This document shows positions 34,612 through 44,344 of a stretch of 64,000 nt of DNA, piece after piece. The notes beneath the pieces are model-generated. The model was given only the letters and a program-made list of their open reading frames with translations, searched no databases and was not told where the DNA came from. Each line of letters opens with the position of its first letter. Within the stretch, counting starts at the first letter, position 1. The position numbers and the translations under genes are program-made. Source of the stretch: Xanthobacter autotrophicus Py2 (lineage in GTDB: Bacteria; Pseudomonadota; Alphaproteobacteria; Rhizobiales; Xanthobacteraceae); contig CP000781.1 of NCBI GenBank assembly GCA_000017645.1, forward strand, positions 2,839,501 to 2,903,500, in the 5' to 3' direction.

Positions 34612-35043
34612 ATGTCGACAGAGAAAGCCGCCTTCACCCGTCCGGCCGCCCGCCTTACCCATGCCGGCGCGCTGGTCGCGCTCACTGCGGCGGTGGCGAA
34701 GGCGGAGGCCATGGGCGTGCCGCAGAACATCTCCATCGTGGACGAGGGCGGCAATCTCCTCGCCTTCGTGCGCATGGACGGGGCCAAGCTGCTGTCGCGG
34801 GAGACCTCCCTGTCGAAGGCCATCAGCGCCGCCTCCCACCGCCAGCCCACCAGCCGGCTCGATCCCGCTCTGGAGCTGAAGCTCGCCATCGCCGCCGGCG
34901 GGCGCCTGACCAACCTGGAGGGTGGCTTCCCCATCATTCTCGACGGGGTGTGCGTGGGCGGCATCGGCGTCGGCTCGGGCAAGGGGTCGGAGGACGTGGA
35001 GGTGGCGAAGGCGGCTTTGGCGGCCATCGGGGCGGAAGTTTAG
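34612..35043 (+). CDS. GlcG/HbpS family haem-binding-like protein
   Basis: A 143-residue protein with the family pattern [44 protein letters not shown], and [20 protein letters not shown] then [14 protein letters not shown]. Family members include haem-sensing HbpS and GlcG of the glycolate locus; many accompany oxidative catabolic genes. It follows the M20 gene by 28 bases, so both likely share an mRNA. Confidence 0.88.
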   Translation: MSTEKAAFTRPAARLTHAGALVALTAAVAKAEAMGVPQNISIVDEGGNLLAFVRMDGAKLLSRETSLSKAISAASHRQPTSRLDPALELKLAIAAGGRLTNLEGGFPIILDGVCVGGIGVGSGKGSEDVEVAKAALAAIGAEV

Positions 35044-35177
35044 GCAGGGCCAAGGAGCAGGCAGACGGCGCGGGCGCGAAGGTCTGCCGCGGGGCTGCGG
35101 CAACCGGCGCCATCGGCGCGCTTGCCTTGCCCCTGAAGCTGCGGCACACGAGAGGCGCCATCACCCGGGGAACAGCC

Positions 35178-36419
35178 ATGTCGTCGACCATCTCTCCCCT
35201 CGCGCCCAAGTTCGTGCCCGAATTGCTGCCGGTGCCCGGGGTGAACTTCACCACCGCCGCCGCCGGCATCCGCTATCACGGGCGCACCGATGTCCTGGTC
35301 ATGTCGTTCGCGCCCGGCACCACGGTGGCCGGCGTCACCACAAGGTCCCTGTGCCCGTCCGCTCCGGTGGAGTGGTGCCGCGAGCTGCTGAAGAAGGGCA
35401 AGGCCCGCGCGCTGGTGGTGAATTCCGGCAATGCCAACGCCTTTACTGGCCTGAAGGGCCGCGAGGCGACCCAGCTCACCGCCGAGATCGCCGCCGTGGC
35501 GCTGGGCTGCAAGACCTCGGAGGTGTTCCTCGCCTCCACTGGCGTCATCGGCGAGCCGCTGGACGCCACCAAGTTCGAGGGCGCGCTGACCGAGGCCGCC
35601 GGCCGCCTGGTGGACTGGCCGTGGCTCGACGCCGCCCGCGCCATCATGACCACGGACACCTTCCCCAAGCTCGCCACCGCGCAGGTGCTGCTGGGCGACG
35701 TGCCGGTGACCATCAACGGCATCGCCAAGGGCGCCGGCATGATCGCCCCTGACATGGCGACCATGCTCTCCTTCGTCTTCACCGATGCGCCCATCGCGGC
35801 CGGGGTGCTGCAGGACCTGCTCTCCAAGGGTGTGAAGAACACCTTCAACGCCGTCACCATCGACGGCGACACCTCCACCTCCGACACCCTGCTGCTGTTT
35901 GCCACCGGCGCCGCCAAGGCGCGGGGCGCGAAGACGGTGAAGAGCGTGGACGATCCGGCCCTGCGCGCCTTCCGCCACGCGCTGGTGGACCTACTCGCCG
36001 ACCTTGCCGAGCAGGTGGCCCGCGACGGCGAGGGCGCCCGCAAGCTGCTACGCATCCAGGTGACCGGGGCGGTATCGAAGAAGTCGGCGCGGCGCATCGC
36101 CATGTCCATCGCCAACTCGCCGCTGGTGAAGACCGCCGTGGCCGGCGAGGATGCCAATTGGGGCCGCGTGGTGATGGCTGTGGGCAAGGCCGGCGAGCCG
36201 GCCGACCGCGACCGCCTCACCATCGCCTTCGGCGACTATCGCGTCGCCCACGAAGGCGCCCGCGATCCCGATTACGACGAGGCCGTGGTCTCCCACTACA
36301 TGAAGAACGACGTGATCGACCTGTTCGTGGACCTCGGCCTGGGCCGTGGCTCCGACCGGGTGCTCACCTGCGACCTCACCAAGGAATACGTGGCGATCAA
36401 CGGGGATTATCGCTCGTGA
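35178..36419 (+). CDS. argJ: Bifunctional glutamate N-acetyltransferase / ornithine acetyltransferase
   Basis: ArgJ transfers acetyl from N-acetylornithine to glutamate in the cyclic arginine pathway. The protein (413 residues) self-cleaves at the [17 protein letters not shown] motif, where the Thr of MATM becomes the nucleophile. Other conserved parts are [23 protein letters not shown], and the C-terminal [14 protein letters not shown] 35178 fits homologues. It overlaps the next gene by GTGA. Confidence 0.96.
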   Translation: MSSTISPLAPKFVPELLPVPGVNFTTAAAGIRYHGRTDVLVMSFAPGTTVAGVTTRSLCPSAPVEWCRELLKKGKARALVVNSGNANAFTGLKGREATQLTAEIAAVALGCKTSEVFLASTGVIGEPLDATKFEGALTEAAGRLVDWPWLDAARAIMTTDTFPKLATAQVLLGDVPVTINGIAKGAGMIAPDMATMLSFVFTDAPIAAGVLQDLLSKGVKNTFNAVTIDGDTSTSDTLLLFATGAAKARGAKTVKSVDDPALRAFRHALVDLLADLAEQVARDGEGARKLLRIQVTGAVSKKSARRIAMSIANSPLVKTAVAGEDANWGRVVMAVGKAGEPADRDRLTIAFGDYRVAHEGARDPDYDEAVVSHYMKNDVIDLFVDLGLGRGSDRVLTCDLTKEYVAINGDYRS

Positions 36420-37153
36420 GGGCGGGGGCGGCCCTGGCAGTGCTGATGGTGTTCGTCGCGGCCGCCTCTGCGGCTGGGGCGCAGTCGGCGGCGCGGGCCG
36501 ATGCGAGCGTACCACTAGCGAACGTGGAAGTTCGCGGGAGTGCGACCGTCTCGCTGGTGCCCGACATGGCCATCGTCTCTCTCGCCGTGGTCACGCGGGC
36601 CGAGAAGGCTCCCGCCGCGCTCGACCAGAACTCGGCAGAGGCGGCGCGGCTAATCGCGTTCTGCAAGGAGTCCGGCATCGACGGCGCGCTTATCCGCTAT
36701 GGTCCGGTCAGGGTTACGCCGCGCTTCCGGACTGCCAATGACGGCCGGGGCGCCGTGCAGGAAGATGGATACGAAGCGAGCAACATGATCCGCGTGAAGC
36801 TGGCTGACCTGTCCAAGGTCGGGGCCTTCGTGCGGGACGCGATCGATCACGGCGCCAACCGGGTGAACGGTGTTGAGTTCAACATCGCGGACCGGGACAC
36901 GGCGAGTGAAACCGCCCGGGCTGCCGCCTTTGCCGACGCGCAGCGCAAGGCGCAGCACCTTGCTGGCCTTGCACACCTCAAGCTGGAGCGCGTGCTCCGC
37001 ATCATCTATCCGCCTCGCGCCGCGGAAGCGGCGGGCGAAGTCAACTTCGATCTGCCCATGCAGCCCCGGCTGAACGTACCCCTTGAGGCCGGCACCATTG
37101 ACCTCCACGCCGAGGTGGACGTCACCTGGAGCGCCACTGGGAGCGCAAAGTGA
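36416..37153 (+). CDS. SIMPL domain-containing protein (DUF541), exported
   Basis: A 245-residue periplasmic protein. A signal peptide (residues 1-23, [17 protein letters not shown]) precedes the SIMPL domain: [53 protein letters not shown] and [17 protein letters not shown]. The function is unclear; relatives (Bp26, E. coli YggE) form periplasmic ring-shaped oligomers and affect oxidative stress. The GTG overlaps argJ, and its own end overlaps mutT by GTGA. Confidence 0.88.
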   Translation: MRAGAALAVLMVFVAAASAAGAQSAARADASVPLANVEVRGSATVSLVPDMAIVSLAVVTRAEKAPAALDQNSAEAARLIAFCKESGIDGALIRYGPVRVTPRFRTANDGRGAVQEDGYEASNMIRVKLADLSKVGAFVRDAIDHGANRVNGVEFNIADRDTASETARAAAFADAQRKAQHLAGLAHLKLERVLRIIYPPRAAEAAGEVNFDLPMQPRLNVPLEAGTIDLHAEVDVTWSATGSAK

Positions 37154-37566
37154 CCCTCCCCCTCAAGATCACCCTCGTCGCCGCCTGCGCCCTCGTGGAC
37201 GCAGACGGCCGCGTGCTTGTGGCCCAGCGGCCGGAGGGCAAGGCTCTCGCGGGCCTGTGGGAATTCCCCGGCGGCAAGGTGGAGCCGGGGGAGCGGCCCG
37301 AGGCGACGCTGATCCGCGAGCTGGACGAGGAACTGGGCATCGCGGTGAAGGAGGCGTGCCTGGCCCCGCTCACCTTCGCGAGCCACGCCTACGAGACCTT
37401 CCATCTGCTGATGCCCCTGTGGATCTGCCGCCGTTGGGAAGGCAGCATCCAGCGCAAGGAGCATCAGGCGCTGCAATGGCTGCGCCCGGCGCGCCTGCGC
37501 GACATCCCCATGCCGCCCGCCGACGAGCCGCTGATCCCCGCCCTCATCGATCTGCTGGGCCCCTGA
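37150..37566 (+). CDS. mutT: 8-oxo-dGTP diphosphatase (MutT, Nudix)
   Basis: A 138-residue Nudix hydrolase that removes 8-oxo-dGTP from the nucleotide pool. The Nudix box is visible in pieces: FPGGKVEPGERPEATL then IRELDEELGI. The C-terminal pattern HQALQWLRPARLRDIPMPPADEPLIPAL is typical of alphaproteobacterial MutT. It is the third gene of the argJ / SIMPL / mutT overlap chain; argJ and mutT are linked in many Hyphomicrobiales. Confidence 0.94.
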   Translation: MTLPLKITLVAACALVDADGRVLVAQRPEGKALAGLWEFPGGKVEPGERPEATLIRELDEELGIAVKEACLAPLTFASHAYETFHLLMPLWICRRWEGSIQRKEHQALQWLRPARLRDIPMPPADEPLIPALIDLLGP

Positions 37567-37576
37567 GCGGCGCGTC

Positions 37577-38431
37577 ATGACCTCCGCTGCCGCCACCCGC
37601 ATCGGCCTGCTCGCCATCCTGTTGTGGGCGACCCTTGCCGTTCTCACGGCGGCGACGGGGCAGGTGCCTCCGTTTCTCCTCACAGCGCTGACCTTCGCCA
37701 TCGGCGGAGCGGTGGGCGTGGGGGCGGCGCTGGCCGGGCCGGGGCTGGGCGTGCTGAAGCAGCGGCCGCTGGCCTACCTGCATGGGGTGGGTGGGCTGTT
37801 CGGCTACCACTTCCTCTATTTCACCGCGCTGAAATGGGCACCGGCGGCGGAAGCCGGGCTGATCGCCTATCTGTGGCCCCTGCTCATCGTGCTGCTGTCT
37901 GCCTTCCTGCCCGGCGGCGGGCTGCGCCGTGTCCATGTGATCGGCGCGCTCATGGGCTTTGCTGGAACCGTGGTGCTGCTGTTGGGGAAGGGCGGCTTCA
38001 CCGGCGTGGAGGCGCGCTTCGCTCCGGGCTATCTCGCCGCCTTCGCCTGCGCCTTCATCTGGTCGTCCTATTCGGTGGCCTCGCGCCATTTCGCGGATGT
38101 GCCCACCCAGGCGGTGGCGGGCTTCTGCCTCGCCACGGCGGTGCTGGCCGGCCTGTGCCACCTGGCGCTGGAACGCACCGTGTGGCCCTCCGGCGCGCTG
38201 GAATGGGCGGCGGTGGCGCTGCTGGGCATTGGCCCGGTGGGGCTGGCCTTCTACACCTGGGACATCGGCATGAAACGAGGCGACGTGCGCCTTCTGGGCG
38301 TCGCCTCCTATGCCGCGCCGGTCCTGTCCACGCTGCTGCTTGTGGCGACAGGCTTTGCCGCGCCGTCCTGGTCGCTGGCACTGGCCTGCGCCCTCATCGT
38401 CGGGGGAGCCTTCGTCGCCACCCGGCGTTGA
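37577..38431 (+). CDS. DMT superfamily transporter (EamA domains, YddG-like)
   Basis: A 284-residue, roughly ten-helix inner-membrane protein with two EamA repeats. The first contains YHFLYFTALKWAPAAEAGLIAYLWP, the second GPVGLAFYTWDIGMKRGDVRL and YAAPVLSTLLLV. The pattern resembles aromatic amino acid exporter YddG. The transported compound is a guess. ATG 37577 is 10 bases after mutT. Confidence 0.9.
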   Translation: MTSAAATRIGLLAILLWATLAVLTAATGQVPPFLLTALTFAIGGAVGVGAALAGPGLGVLKQRPLAYLHGVGGLFGYHFLYFTALKWAPAAEAGLIAYLWPLLIVLLSAFLPGGGLRRVHVIGALMGFAGTVVLLLGKGGFTGVEARFAPGYLAAFACAFIWSSYSVASRHFADVPTQAVAGFCLATAVLAGLCHLALERTVWPSGALEWAAVALLGIGPVGLAFYTWDIGMKRGDVRLLGVASYAAPVLSTLLLVATGFAAPSWSLALACALIVGGAFVATRR

Positions 38432-38459
38432 GATGGCGTCCCCCTGAAGGAGAAAAGCC

Positions 38460-39326
38460 ATGGCTGATCCCGTGCCTGCCCATCCCGCCCTTGCTTCCGG
38501 TGCCGTGGCGGTCGTGACCGGCGGCGCCTCCGGCATCGGCCTTGCCGCCGCCGCCCGCTTCGCCGCGCGGGGCCTGAAGGTCGCCATCGCCGACCTGCCG
38601 GGGGAGAAGCTGGAGGCCGCCGCCGCGCACCTTGCGGGCATCGCGCCCGGCGGGACGGCCGATGTGCTTGCCGTTGCCACCGACGTGAGCGAACTGTCCG
38701 ATATCGAGCGGCTGGAAGCCGAGGTGGCGGAGCGCTTCGGCGGCACCGACGTGCTGCTGAACAATGCCGGCATCCAGCCCGGCAGCGCCCTGTTCGGCCC
38801 GCTGGAAAACTGGGAGAAGGTGATCGCGGTGAACCTGTGGGGCATCATCCTCGGCTCCCGCGTGTTCGGGCCGAAAATGATTGCCCGCGGCAGGCCGGGG
38901 CTTATCGTCAATACCGGGTCCAAGCAGGGCATCACCACCCCGCCGGGCGACCCCGCCTACAATGTATCCAAGGCCGGGGTGAAGGTGTTCACCGAGGCCC
39001 TCGCCCACGAATTGCGCAACATTGAGGGCTGCGCGGTCACCGCCCACCTGTTCATTCCCGGCTTCGTCTTCACGCCGCTGGCGGCCGGCGGGCGCACGGA
39101 GAAGCCGGCCGGAGCCTGGACGGCGGAACAGACCGTGGATTTCATGCTGGAGCGCCTTGAGGCCGGCGATTTCTACATCCTGTGCCCGGACAATGATGTG
39201 ACCCGCGCCCTCGACCAGAAGCGGATCGCCTGGGCGGCGGGGGACATCATCGCCAATCGGCCGCCATTGTCGCGCTGGCACAAGGACTACGCGGCCGCCT
39301 TCGCCGCCTTTGTGAAGGGCGACTGA
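38460..39326 (+). CDS. Short-chain dehydrogenase/reductase
   Basis: A 288-residue classical SDR. The cofactor loop TGGASGIG lies at residues 20-27, NNAG in [10 protein letters not shown], and the catalytic Ser/Tyr/Lys in VNTGSKQG and [11 protein letters not shown]. The C-terminal half is longer than in minimal SDRs. Substrate unknown. AAGGAGA seven bases before the ATG fixes the start. Confidence 0.92.
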   Translation: MADPVPAHPALASGAVAVVTGGASGIGLAAAARFAARGLKVAIADLPGEKLEAAAAHLAGIAPGGTADVLAVATDVSELSDIERLEAEVAERFGGTDVLLNNAGIQPGSALFGPLENWEKVIAVNLWGIILGSRVFGPKMIARGRPGLIVNTGSKQGITTPPGDPAYNVSKAGVKVFTEALAHELRNIEGCAVTAHLFIPGFVFTPLAAGGRTEKPAGAWTAEQTVDFMLERLEAGDFYILCPDNDVTRALDQKRIAWAAGDIIANRPPLSRWHKDYAAAFAAFVKGD

Positions 39327-39436
39327 CGCCGCGTTGCAGCAACGATCTTGCGCCGGTGGCCTTGCACTTGAAGAGGCGAGGCCGTAGCACTCCGCGCCGG
39401 AACCGCCGCCTTCAGGGTGGCGACAGCGCCAAGACG

Positions 39437-39476
39437 GCTCGATGCACGACTGCTCGATGCACCACTGCTCGACGCC
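39437..39476 (+). repeat. 15-bp tandem repeat in the leuB leader
   Basis: GCTCGATGCACGACT (39437-39451), a one-mismatch copy (39452-39466) and a partial third copy lie 42 bases before leuB. A reading frame beginning with ATG in this repeat exists, but it has no leucine run, so a leader-peptide attenuator is not supported. Confidence 0.55.
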
Positions 39477-39517
39477 GCAGGCCAAGAGAACTCAAAGAGA
39501 CTCCAAGGACACCACCC

Positions 39518-40630
39518 ATGGCCACCCACAAGCTGCTCCTCCTCGCCGGCGACGGCATCGGTCCCGAAGTCATGGCCGAGGTGAAACGGGTGGCCGCATG
39601 GCTCGACCAGGCGGGCCTTGCCTCCTTCGCCATCGAAGAGGATCTGGTGGGCGGCTGCGCCTATGACGCGCACGGCGCCGCCATCTCGGAGGATGCCATG
39701 GTCCGCGCCAAGGCGGCGGACGCGGTGCTGCTCGGCGCCGTGGGCGGCCCCAAGTGGGCGAGCGTACCCTACGAGGCGCGCCCCGAGGCGGGCCTGCTGC
39801 GCCTGCGCAAGGACCTGCAGCTGTTCGCCAATCTGCGCCCCGCCATCTGCTATCCGGCGCTGGCCGATGCCTCCTCCCTCAAGCGCGAGGTGGTGGAGGG
39901 GCTCGACATCCTCATCGTGCGCGAGCTGACCGGCGGCGTCTATTTCGGCGAGCCCAAGACCATCATGGACCTCGGCAACGGCCAGAAGCGCGCCATCGAC
40001 ACGCAGGTCTACGACACCTACGAGATCGAGCGCATCGCTGCCGTGGCCTTCGAGCTGGCCCGCACCCGCCGCAACAAGGTGACCTCTTCCGAAAAGCACA
40101 ACGTGATGAAGTCCGGCGTGCTCTGGAAGGAGGTGGTCACCGCCCTCCACGAGCGCGCCTACAAGGACGTGGAGCTGGAGCACAACCTCGCCGATTCGCT
40201 CGCCATGCAGCTCGTGCGCTGGCCCAAGCAGTATGACGTGATCGTCACCGACAATCTGTTCGGCGACATCCTTTCCGACATCGCTGCCATGCTCACCGGC
40301 TCGCTGGGCATGCTGCCCTCCGCCTCGCTGGGCGCGGCCGATCCGGTCACCGGCAAGCGCGCGGCGCTGTACGAGCCGGTGCACGGCTCGGCCCCCGACA
40401 TTGCCGGCAAGGGCATCGCCAATCCCATCGCCATGATCGGCTCGCTGGCCATGGCCCTGCGCTATTCGTTCAACCAGGGCGAGGTGGCGGACCGCATCGA
40501 CCAGGCCATCGCCGGCGTGCTGGCCTCCGGCAAGCGCACTGGCGATATCGCCGGCCCGGGCACCGAGACCATCGGCACCCAGGACATGGGCAAGGCCATC
40601 ATCGCCGAGCTGGATGCTGCCACCGCCTGA
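39518..40630 (+). CDS. leuB: 3-isopropylmalate dehydrogenase
   Basis: LeuB oxidises and decarboxylates 3-isopropylmalate in leucine synthesis. The 370-residue protein shows [27 protein letters not shown], the substrate-site Lys/Asp region [15 protein letters not shown] and [15 protein letters not shown], and the NAD-binding [21 protein letters not shown] 39518 follows CCAAGGAC. It ends in a strong terminator and appears monocistronic. Confidence 0.97.
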   Translation: MATHKLLLLAGDGIGPEVMAEVKRVAAWLDQAGLASFAIEEDLVGGCAYDAHGAAISEDAMVRAKAADAVLLGAVGGPKWASVPYEARPEAGLLRLRKDLQLFANLRPAICYPALADASSLKREVVEGLDILIVRELTGGVYFGEPKTIMDLGNGQKRAIDTQVYDTYEIERIAAVAFELARTRRNKVTSSEKHNVMKSGVLWKEVVTALHERAYKDVELEHNLADSLAMQLVRWPKQYDVIVTDNLFGDILSDIAAMLTGSLGMLPSASLGAADPVTGKRAALYEPVHGSAPDIAGKGIANPIAMIGSLAMALRYSFNQGEVADRIDQAIAGVLASGKRTGDIAGPGTETIGTQDMGKAIIAELDAATA

Positions 40631-40673
40631 TCAGGTGCGAACAAGCCCGCGCAGGGCTTGAGCCATATCTTCT

Positions 40674-40703
40674 CGGCACCGGTCAAGGACCGGGGCCGTT
40701 GGC
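40674..40703. repeat. Diverged copy of the GGTC-GACCGG hairpin repeat
   Basis: CGGCACCGGTCAAGGACCGG followed by GGCCGTTGGC resembles the two repeats at 44276 and 44345 (CGGCGCCGGTCGCAGACCGG then CGCTGTTGGC). It lies between leuB and its terminator and would form a small stem. Confidence 0.45.
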
Positions 40704-40714
40704 TTTACTCAACG

Positions 40715-40755
40715 AAAACGCGCCGTCCGGGGTCCGGGCGGCGCGTTTTCGTTTC
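40715..40755 (+). terminator. Intrinsic terminator after leuB
   Basis: AAAACGCGCCG (40715-40725) pairs perfectly with CGGCGCGTTTT (40739-40749), followed by CGTTTC. It ends leuB. The A-rich left flank could also serve the convergent rhodanese gene. Confidence 0.88.
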
Positions 40756-40790
40756 GGGTCTGACGATTCGGATCCGGAGGCCTGCGTGGC

Positions 40791-41132
40791 TCAGCCGCGC
40801 TCGACCTCGAAGCCGGCTTCGCGCCAGCCGATGATGCCGCCCTTCATGTGCTCCTCATAAGGCAGGCCCGCCTTCTGGGCGTAGGCCGCGGCCTGCTGCG
40901 AGCGCTGGCCCGAGCGGCAGGAGAACACCAGGCGCTTGCCTGCCGGATCGGGCAGGGCGGCGGGGTCGAACTTGCTCAGCGGAAACGGTGTCGCGCCCGG
41001 GATGCGCTCGGCCTGGATCTCGTTCGCCTCGCGCACGTCCACGAGGAGGATGGTGCCGTCGGCGAGGCCCTGGCGGACCTCGGCCGGCGATAGATGCGTG
41101 ATGGTCCCGCCGAAGGGGTTGCGTTCGCTCAT
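40791..41132 (-). CDS. Single-domain rhodanese-like protein
   Basis: A 113-residue sulfurtransferase-type domain. The persulfide cysteine is Cys72 in FSCRSGQRSQQAAAYAQ, preceded by VDVREANEIQAERIPGA. No signal peptide is seen from ATG 41132, which follows AGGA. The frame extends to an ATG at 41264, but that extension lacks a ribosome site and has no conserved features. Neighbours give no pathway. Confidence 0.88.
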   Translation of the reverse strand: MSERNPFGGTITHLSPAEVRQGLADGTILLVDVREANEIQAERIPGATPFPLSKFDPAALPDPAGKRLVFSCRSGQRSQQAAAYAQKAGLPYEEHMKGGIIGWREAGFEVERG

Positions 41133-41436
41133 GAATGATTGTCCTGGAACGAGGGTGCCGGAGCCTGCACCGAACCGGCCTTGCGAAGCAAGAGCCGTTC
41201 CTGAACGAATGGTGTTCCGCTCCTCTGCAGCCAACGCCATCTGGGTGGTATCGAAATACATCACAACCCCAAGCGACGCGTGACCCTTTACGGCGACAGG
41301 CGGGGGATGCAGAACGGTTGCGAAGCTGCATGACGGCCGAACGTCCCGCTCATCTGGCGTTCATGTTGGCTTTGCTAGATCAGCGTCCATCGCAGCACGC
41401 CATCGGCACCATCCGGTGGCTGCGGAAAGGAAGACA
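41133..41436. other. Gene-free 304 bp between divergent rhodanese and glycine-zipper genes
   Basis: This should hold both promoters. I see no clear palindrome or riboswitch. If the rhodanese gene used the distant ATG at 41264, part of this space would be coding. Confidence 0.4.
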
Positions 41437-41751
41437 ATGACCATCCGTTCCGGCCTCGCCCTGGCCCTCGCAGTGGCCACTTTCGCCGGCACCGTGGCAC
41501 CGGCCGCGGCGCAGAACAGCACGGTGGGCGGCGCGCTCATCGGCGGCACGGCAGGCGCGCTTATCGGTGGCGCCGCCACCGGCTCCGCGGGCGGTGTCGC
41601 AGCGGGTGCCATCATCGGCGGCACCACCGGCGCCATCATCGGCAGCCAGCAGGACCGCAACCGCGCCTACTACTTCTGGGGAAATGACGGCCGCTGCTAT
41701 CTGCGCCAAAGCAATGGCGCGGTGGTGCGGGTGTCCCGCGGCAACTGCTGA
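41437..41751 (+). CDS. Glycine-zipper outer-membrane-type small protein
   Basis: A 104-residue exported protein. The signal peptide (MTIRSGLALALAVATFAGTV) is cleaved near AAAQN. Residues 36-78 are a glycine zipper (GGALIGGTAGALIGGAATG and IIGGTTGAIIGS) that should form tightly packed membrane helices, and the end has YYFWGNDGRCYLRQSNG with two Cys. GGAAGACA precedes ATG 41437. Role unknown. A strong terminator follows. Confidence 0.85.
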   Translation: MTIRSGLALALAVATFAGTVAPAAAQNSTVGGALIGGTAGALIGGAATGSAGGVAAGAIIGGTTGAIIGSQQDRNRAYYFWGNDGRCYLRQSNGAVVRVSRGNC

Positions 41752-41813
41752 TATATCAGGTTTCCCGGCTGTTGATCGGTTCCGTTCCCCCGCACGGATC
41801 CGATCAGTGGGAG

Positions 41814-41842
41814 AGGCGCCGGCTCTGGCCGGCGCCTTTTTC
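41814..41842 (+). terminator. Intrinsic terminator after glycine-zipper gene
   Basis: AGGCGCCGGC (41814-41823) pairs perfectly with GCCGGCGCCT (41828-41837) around a TCTG loop and is followed by a T run. It isolates the small gene from meaB. Confidence 0.92.
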
Positions 41843-41912
41843 CGTTGCACGGCGCCATCCAGCGGCCCCGGTTACATTGCAAGCGGATCGGCGCGTGCTC
41901 TAGACTTGTGCC

Positions 41913-42872
41913 ATGCCGTCTGCTCCCGCCACCGCCGCCCAGCCGCCCATGCTCGATCTCGACAGCCTGCGCACGGGCGGAAAACGCGTGGTGGCCCAGG
42001 CCCTTGCGTTGGTGGAGACCGCGCGCGGCGCACCGGGCCTCGTCGCCCTTCTCGATCAGGCGGCTGAGGCCGGCAAGGCCCATGTGCTGGGGCTGACGGG
42101 GCCGCCCGGCGTGGGCAAGTCCACCCTCACCAATGCCCTGGTGCAACGCGCCCGCGCCGGCGGCCGCACCGTGGCGGTGCTGGCGGTGGATCCGTCCTCG
42201 CGGCGCACCGGCGGTGCTCTTCTCGGCGACCGTGCCCGCATGAAGACCGACCCGGAAGACCGCGGCGTGTTCGTGCGGTCGATGGCCGCACGTGACCGCC
42301 TCGGCGGCCTGTCGGATGATTCGGTGGCGGCGGTGGTGCTGCTGCGCGCCATCTATGATCTGGTGATCGTTGAAACCGTGGGCGTCGGCCAGTCGGAGGC
42401 GGACATTTCCCTCGTCGCCGACACGGTGGTGCTGTGCATCCAGCCGGCCTCCGGCGACAGCCTGCAATTCATGAAGGCAGGCGTCATGGAACTGCCCGAC
42501 ATCATCGTCGTCACCAAGGCCGACATGACGGAGGTGGCACGGCGGGCGGCCTCGGAAGTGGCTGGCGCGCTTTCACTTTCCGGCTCCGGCGCGGCGGGCT
42601 GGACGGTGCCTGTCATCCGCCTGTCGGCGGCGACGGGGGAGGGGCTCGAGGCATTCGACGACGCCGTCTCGCAGCACCTGGCCTTCATGGACAAGGACGG
42701 GCGGCGTGCCGCGCATCGGGCCGCGCAGGAGGAAAAATGGGTGGAGGAGGCCGTGCGCGTGCGCTTCGGCACCCATGGGCTCGCCCGCGCCCGCCGCCTC
42801 GCGCTTGGTGCCAAGACACCGTTCGCCCGCGAGGCGGAACTTGCGACGCTGTTAACCACCGGGCAAGGCTGA
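41913..42872 (+). CDS. meaB: Methylmalonyl-CoA mutase-associated GTPase MeaB
   Basis: A 319-residue G3E GTPase that protects and loads B12-dependent acyl-CoA mutases. The P-loop GPPGVGKST is at residues 63-71, with VLAVDPSSRRTGGALLGDR, IVETVGVGQSE and VVTKADMTE as further motifs. The mutase gene is not in this window, so MeaB is encoded apart from its partner. The terminator upstream suggests its own promoter. Confidence 0.94.
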   Translation: MPSAPATAAQPPMLDLDSLRTGGKRVVAQALALVETARGAPGLVALLDQAAEAGKAHVLGLTGPPGVGKSTLTNALVQRARAGGRTVAVLAVDPSSRRTGGALLGDRARMKTDPEDRGVFVRSMAARDRLGGLSDDSVAAVVLLRAIYDLVIVETVGVGQSEADISLVADTVVLCIQPASGDSLQFMKAGVMELPDIIVVTKADMTEVARRAASEVAGALSLSGSGAAGWTVPVIRLSAATGEGLEAFDDAVSQHLAFMDKDGRRAAHRAAQEEKWVEEAVRVRFGTHGLARARRLALGAKTPFAREAELATLLTTGQG

Positions 42873-42955
42873 TCGGACAATGCTCTTGCGTGTCACCGTC
42901 GGGCAACGCTCCGGCGCCCCATTAGGGACACGATGACACGTCAAGGGCAGGAGCC

Positions 42956-44254
42956 ATGGAGTTTCGCCGAGACCGAGGGACACGCATCAGGCGGTTCGCT
43001 TCGCCTGTCCTGCTTGCCGCCGCTTTCGCCGCCGTGCCGCCCGCAATCGCCGGGGCGGATGGCGCCGATTACCGTTCATCCGCCAATGGGCTCGTCATGC
43101 TGGCCGCGCCGGCGCGGGCGCTCAAGGTCAGCACGCTGGACCTGCCCCAGCCCATCGGCACCGGCCTGCCCGAGCCGCGGGCGGCATTCAACGACGCCCC
43201 GCGGGTGATCCGGCCCGGGGCGCCCATCGTCACCGCCTCGCTTACCGATGTGTCGGTTCCGCCTGAGGCCTTCAGGGCCGCCGCCATCGCCGGCGCGCCG
43301 GTGGCAGATGACCTGACCCCGTCGCCCGCCGTTGCAATGGCCTCGGCATCGGACGACGACGCCTTCGCCTATCCCCCGCCGCTGGTTCTCGACGCCGAGG
43401 ATGTGCCCGTCCGCACCGGGCCGAGCCAGCCCCACCTCGAACTCGCCCTCGATCTGCTGCTGGAACTGCCGCTGATCCAGGACAATTCCGGCCCCATCGC
43501 CGAGGATGCCGCCTTCGGCCCCGATTTCGGGGCCGCGCCCGAGGCCGCATCCGCCGGGGAGGAGCCGCCCGCCGCGCCCATCGACCAGGCCGAGGCGCAG
43601 CCGGCGCTCCATCACGATCCGGTGGCGGTGTTCAGCCGCGATCCCAACGTTTTCCCGGCATTGGCGTTCGAATATCACGCCCTGGCCGAGCAGGGCTTCG
43701 TGCCGCTGCCCGCGCCGCGCCCCACCGGCGCGGCTGAGATCGCCACCAGCGCTGGCGCCGAGGCGGTGGAAGCGGCCGAGGATGGCGAGCGCGACGGCAT
43801 CTGGCCCTCGCCTGCGCAGCGCCTCAGCCTGGCCGGCGAGCAACTGGCGCGGGCCCAGAAGTGCCTGGCGGAAGCCATCTATTTCGAAAGCCGGGGCGAG
43901 CCGAAGCGGGGGCAGGTGGCGGTGGCGCAGGTCATCGTCAACCGGGTGTTCTCCGGCTACTACCCCAATGATGTGTGCGGCACCGTCTACCAGAACGCCC
44001 ACCGGCACCTGGCCTGCCAGTTCACCTTCGCCTGCGACGATGTGCGCGACGTGGTGCGCGAGCCGGACATGTGGGTGCAGGCCAAGGACATCGCCGCCGA
44101 TATGCTGGACGGCAAATTGTGGCTCACCAGCGTGGGCCGGGCCACCCACTACCATGCCTATTGGGTGCACCCGAGCTGGGTGAAGGAGATGCGCAAGCTC
44201 GACCGCATCGGCGTACACACCTTCTATCGCCCCCGCCGCTGGGGCGAGGGCTGA
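42956..44254 (+). CDS. Cell-wall hydrolase, SleB family, with long variable N-terminus
   Basis: A 432-residue exported protein. After a basic start and a hydrophobic stretch (FASPVLLAAAFAAVPPAIAGA) come about 250 Ala/Pro/Glu-rich residues. The catalytic SleB domain occupies about residues 300-430: CLAEAIYFESRGEPKRGQVAVAQ, VIVNRVFSGYYPNDVCGTVYQN, CQFTFACDD and ATHYHAYWVHPSW. In Gram-negatives such enzymes are lytic transglycosylase-like wall remodelling proteins. ATG 42956 follows GGAG. Confidence 0.92.
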   Translation: MEFRRDRGTRIRRFASPVLLAAAFAAVPPAIAGADGADYRSSANGLVMLAAPARALKVSTLDLPQPIGTGLPEPRAAFNDAPRVIRPGAPIVTASLTDVSVPPEAFRAAAIAGAPVADDLTPSPAVAMASASDDDAFAYPPPLVLDAEDVPVRTGPSQPHLELALDLLLELPLIQDNSGPIAEDAAFGPDFGAAPEAASAGEEPPAAPIDQAEAQPALHHDPVAVFSRDPNVFPALAFEYHALAEQGFVPLPAPRPTGAAEIATSAGAEAVEAAEDGERDGIWPSPAQRLSLAGEQLARAQKCLAEAIYFESRGEPKRGQVAVAQVIVNRVFSGYYPNDVCGTVYQNAHRHLACQFTFACDDVRDVVREPDMWVQAKDIAADMLDGKLWLTSVGRATHYHAYWVHPSWVKEMRKLDRIGVHTFYRPRRWGEG

Positions 44255-44275
44255 CACCTTTGGCTTAAGCCCTCC

Positions 44276-44306
44276 CGGCGCCGGTCGCAGACCGGCGCTG
44301 TTGGCA
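44276..44306. repeat. 31-bp hairpin repeat, copy 1
   Basis: CGGCGCCGGTCGCAGACCGG then CGCTGTTGGCA. The core GCGCCGGTC-GCA-GACCGGCGC is a perfect 9-bp stem with a 3-base loop. A copy with one mismatch lies 69 bases to the right. Both are between convergent sleB-like and YqgE-like genes. Confidence 0.8.
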
Positions 44307-44344
44307 TAACCTCCAAGCCCGCGCGGCGCTGAGCGTCGCCCTCT

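Noticed and set aside
39437..39476. Leucine leader-peptide attenuator before leuB
   Set aside because: A short frame exists in the tandem repeat but encodes His/Cys/Ser, not leucines, and no terminator hairpin precedes leuB.
41133..41264. Longer N-terminus for the rhodanese protein
   Set aside because: No ribosome site at ATG 41264 and the extra 44 residues look like neither a signal peptide nor a domain.
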